DNA of 6,160 nucleotides from Gammaproteobacteria bacterium. Lineage in GTDB: Bacteria; Pseudomonadota; Gammaproteobacteria; Diplorickettsiales; Diplorickettsiaceae. The DNA is taken from the NCBI GenBank assembly GCA_013288455.1, contig JABDBU010000040.1, forward strand, positions 1 through 6,160. The letters run 5' to 3'. Under the pieces are notes generated by a model. That model was not told where the DNA came from and searched no databases. It was given only the letters and a program-made list of their open reading frames with translations. Of the stretch, positions 4,595 through 6,160 are shown in pieces; the first letter of the stretch is position 1, and the number at the start of each line of letters is the position of its first letter. The translations under genes and the position numbers were made by a program.

Positions 4595-4637
4595 CCTACT
4601 ACGCGTCTCACTTCGTTCGCTTGCTTCGTAGGGCAGG
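4594..4637 (+). repeat. Palindromic repeat copy 1, abutting tRNA-Glu
   Basis: Begins CCCTACTACGCG (4594-4605) and ends TCGCTTGCTTCGTAGGG (4617-4633) followed by CAGG. CCCTAC and GTAGGG are inverted ends. The first base is also the first base of tRNA-Glu. Both end blocks recur exactly at 4707-4747 with a different centre. Confidence 0.65.
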
Positions 4638-4706
4638 CCCTATTTTCACAAGGAACTAATTTTATCAGACGCTTATACTAACACTGCGTTTGAAGAAAGC
4701 TGGCCG

Positions 4707-4747
4707 CCCTACTACGCGCCTCGCAAAGCCTCGCTTGCTTCGTAGGG
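4707..4747 (+). repeat. Palindromic repeat copy 2
   Basis: Same 12-base left block and 17-base right block as copy 1. The middle is 12 bases here against 11 in copy 1 and is unrelated. Conserved ends with a variable centre fit a structured, REP-like or mobile palindromic element. Confidence 0.65.
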
Positions 4748-4754
4748 TGCAAAC

Positions 4755-4849
4755 CCATACTTCGCTCACTAGCTCAATTTTGCTTTCATATTCACCTTAT
4801 TGGCGTAGGGTGGCCTGCCATACGAAGCTCGTCTTCGAGCGAAGTATGG
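4755..4849. repeat. Inverted 13-bp pair and a hairpin whose stem includes the tRNA-Lys CCA
   Basis: CCATACTTCGCTC (4755-4767) is the exact reverse complement of 4837-4849. The right arm also belongs to a local hairpin: CCATAC-GAA-GCTCG (4818-4831) against CGAGC-GAA-GTATGG (4836-4849), with a symmetric GAA/GAA internal loop and a TCTT loop. Bases 4847-4849 are the encoded CCA of tRNA-Lys, so the palindrome starts inside the tRNA gene. Confidence 0.6.
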
Positions 4850-4922
4850 TGAGCCGCGTTGGATTCGAACCAACGACCCACAGCTTAAAAGGCTGTTGCT
4901 CTACCGACTGAGCTAGCGGCTC
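4847..4922 (-). tRNA. trnK: tRNA-Lys (anticodon UUU)
   Basis: Acceptor stem GAGCCGC (4922-4916) pairs with GCGGCTC (ending 4851). Discriminator A is at 4850 and CCA is encoded at 4849-4847. Anticodon stem ACAGC/GCTGT encloses loop CTTTTAA with TTT at 4889-4887. The D arm GCTCAGTCGGTAGAGC and the T arm with GGTTCGAATCC are standard. Total 76 bases with CCA. The promoter at 5086-5114 is the likely origin of the transcript. Confidence 0.95.
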
Positions 4923-4965
4923 GCGCGATGGTATCTATGCATATATTTCAATTCAATCGACATTA

Positions 4966-5035
4966 GTCGACATGGTCCGGCTTCGCAATTTTGCTCCGCA
5001 ACGGACACTTCCGTCTTCGGGCACACCATGTTGAC
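4966..5035. repeat. Long imperfect palindrome in the tRNA leader
   Basis: GTCGACATGG (4966-4975) pairs with CCATGTTGAC (5026-5035), 9 of 10 bases plus one G-T. Inside, TCCG (4976-4979) pairs with CGGA (5002-5005), and CCG-TCTT-CGG forms a small stem at 5011-5020. It lies between the tRNA promoter and tRNA-Lys on the - strand. Its GCTTCG and CGGACA words recur in the other intergenic repeats of the window. Confidence 0.5.
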
Positions 5036-5085
5036 TTTGCAATACGAAAGATATGCAACATGCACACTACGACGGACATGGTTAA

Positions 5086-5114
5086 AATGTAGCTACCGTG
5101 CGGCTGTTTGTCAA
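5086..5114 (-). promoter_or_regulatory. Promoter for the tRNA-Lys/tRNA-Glu unit
   Basis: On the - strand, a perfect -35 TTGACA (5114-5109), a 17-base spacer and -10 TACATT (5091-5086, 4 of 6 consensus bases). The expected start near 5079 leaves about 155 bases of leader before tRNA-Lys, occupied by the palindrome. The promoter stands 43 bases after the mgtE stop. Confidence 0.6.
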
Positions 5115-5156
5115 GTTTTTTTAATCTAACTTCGTTTTTCAGCGCTCTTTTTGGGC

Positions 5157-6160
5157 CTATCCCAAGAGCATAGTGCACATGGCACAGTAAATAAGCACAC
5201 CAAGCACGTCCATCATCGTGGCAAGGAATGGGCCAGCGGAAAATGCGGGATCCATGTTAAGCCGTTTGAGCACAAGCGGAATCACGCTCCCAAGCGAGAC
5301 TGCGCAGAGCACAATCGCACTTGCCGTGGCACTGATCGCAAGCGCATGCCAGGCAGAACCGCCCGTCATGAGCACGCGGGCAAACGAGATTAGCCCGAGC
5401 ACAACTGCAAGGCAAAAGGCCATAATAAATTCGCGGCGTAAAAAGCGAAAGACATTTGAGGGAACCACTTCTCCCGATGCAATGCCCTGGATCATAATTG
5501 CTGATGTTTGATGGCTCGTATTGCCGCCCAAACTCATAAGCATGGGAATGAAACTATATAAGATCACAGAACACTGAAAGGTTGATTCATAGGCATGCAA
5601 AATAGTGCGAGAAAATGATTCAGCAAGCAAGAGTACGGCGAGTACATAGCTCCGCTCTTTCATAACTTTAAAAAACGGTAATTTAAAATAGGAAAGCTTG
5701 GTGGGGCTCAAGGCGGCCATCTTTTGCACATCTTCAGTTGCCTCTTCTACCAAGACATCAACCAATGTTTCACTCGGAATCACACCCAGGAAATGGTTGC
5801 GTTCATCAACGACTGGCACGATCATAAGCCCGTAGTGGACCATCTCTTTTGCTACCTTTTCACGATCCTCTTCTGCCCGTGCCACCAGTTCATTTTGACG
5901 CATAAAGCTTGAAAGCCTCATCTCCGGTTTTTGAAGCACCAGATCTTCCAAATTAATATAGCCCACTAAAATGTGGGCCGCATTGGTCACAAAGATACGC
6001 TGATGGACATCACGGCTTGGTTGTAGCCGCTGGAGCAGCTTGATGCTCCGCTCAACGGTAAAATCTTGCACGAGCGTAAGCACATCAGTATGCATCACGC
6101 CACCGGCAGATTCAGGGTCAAACCGCAAGAGCGAAACCACCTGCTCGCGCACAGAAGAAC
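5157..6160 (-). CDS. mgtE: Magnesium transporter MgtE, 5' partial
   Basis: An inner-membrane Mg2+ channel/transporter of the MgtE family. The gene runs off the right edge. The GTG at 6152 is an internal Val codon, since the frame stays open to the edge and the family's N-terminal cytosolic domain is missing. Numbered from that Val: the join into the CBS pair with Pro-Glu-Ser-Ala-Gly-Gly-Val-Met (13-20), CBS1 about 20-76 and CBS2 about 80-138, which sense Mg2+ in this family. The plug helix is about 137-160 and the membrane domain with about five helices spans 163-331. The signature Pro-x-Leu-Met-x-Leu-Gly-Gly-Asn-x-x-x-Gln is at 203-215, and the pore Asp is at 315 in Gly-Pro-Phe-x6-Asp-Val-Leu-Gly (the position of Asp432 in the Thermus protein). 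The visible reading frame looks intact and is richer in G+C than the left part, as expected for core genome. No Mg2+ riboswitch can be judged, as the leader is outside. Confidence 0.95.
   Translation of the reverse strand, partial: SSVREQVVSLLRFDPESAGGVMHTDVLTLVQDFTVERSIKLLQRLQPSRDVHQRIFVTNAAHILVGYINLEDLVLQKPEMRLSSFMRQNELVARAEEDREKVAKEMVHYGLMIVPVVDERNHFLGVIPSETLVDVLVEEATEDVQKMAALSPTKLSYFKLPFFKVMKERSYVLAVLLLAESFSRTILHAYESTFQCSVILYSFIPMLMSLGGNTSHQTSAIMIQGIASGEVVPSNVFRFLRREFIMAFCLAVVLGLISFARVLMTGGSAWHALAISATASAIVLCAVSLGSVIPLVLKRLNMDPAFSAGPFLATMMDVLGVLIYCAMCTMLLG

Noticed and set aside
4594..4849. CRISPR-like array from the repeated 12/17-base blocks
   Set aside because: Only two full copies, differing in the middle rather than separated by regular spacers, with no cas genes.
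4690..4911. Possible + strand protein genes across the tRNA region
   Set aside because: They run through repeats and antisense to tRNA-Lys, lack ribosome binding sites and look like shadows of structured DNA.
4963..5178. Short - strand frame between mgtE and tRNA-Lys
   Set aside because: It overlaps the mgtE end, the tRNA promoter and the palindrome, and its residue composition is that of non-coding sequence.
5151..5511. Open frames on the + strand inside mgtE
   Set aside because: They are antisense to well-conserved MgtE membrane-domain codons and show no family features.
6152..6154. GTG start for mgtE inside the window
   Set aside because: The frame stays open to the edge and the N-terminal MgtE domain is missing, so the codon is an internal Val.

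Overview
The window looks like an accessory region of an AT-rich bacterial chromosome, joined at its right end to a conserved block (two tRNA genes and the 3' part of an mgtE-type magnesium transporter gene). The combination of a secreted ankyrin-repeat protein, a PIN toxin-antitoxin pair, a polymorphic-toxin tail and abundant intergenic hairpin repeats suggests an intracellular, protist-associated bacterium. Candidate phylum Dependentiae (TM6/Babeliales) is my best guess. This is inference from gene content only; no marker gene here fixes the taxonomy.

Positions 1-1872 (+ strand) form a toxin/immunity-like cluster. The 3' end of a protein with an Ala/Thr-rich hydrophobic segment comes first. 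It is followed, in the -1 frame and overlapping by ATGA, by a 94-residue domain that I recognise as a colicin E3-type 16S rRNA ribonuclease; all four catalytic positions (Asp57, His60, Glu64, Arg91) are present. An A8 tract (476-483) lies just before the stop of the first frame and contains the heptamer A_AAA_AAA in frame. A -1 slip there, or one extra A, would fuse the hydrophobic region directly to the nuclease. A Cys-rich small protein overlaps the toxin gene by ATGA and is the natural candidate immunity protein. Two tandem acidic paralogues of 91 and 99 residues follow; they are about 84% identical over 79 residues despite many synonymous differences.

Positions 1873-2244 are non-coding. 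They hold several hairpins, including two good terminators between convergent genes, and the block is bracketed by near-identical 17/18-bp direct repeats. Positions 2245-3571 (- strand) encode a three-helix membrane protein of unknown function and an exported, possibly lipid-anchored, ankyrin-repeat protein. An intergenic repeat lies between them.

Positions 3572-4306 carry a divergent intergenic region, then a VapBC-like module with its own promoter, a 12-bp palindromic candidate operator and an 11-bp gene overlap. A 3' remnant of a large serine recombinase (about 4318-4520) abuts the 3' end of tRNA-Glu(UUC), suggesting past integration at the tRNA.

Positions 4519-6160 (- strand) hold, in transcription order, the mgtE 3' part, a consensus-like promoter with a ~155-nt leader containing a large palindrome, tRNA-Lys(UUU) and tRNA-Glu(UUC). 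Both tRNAs encode their CCA ends. Palindromic repeats directly touch both genes: one starts at the first base of tRNA-Glu and another has the CCA of tRNA-Lys as part of its stem.
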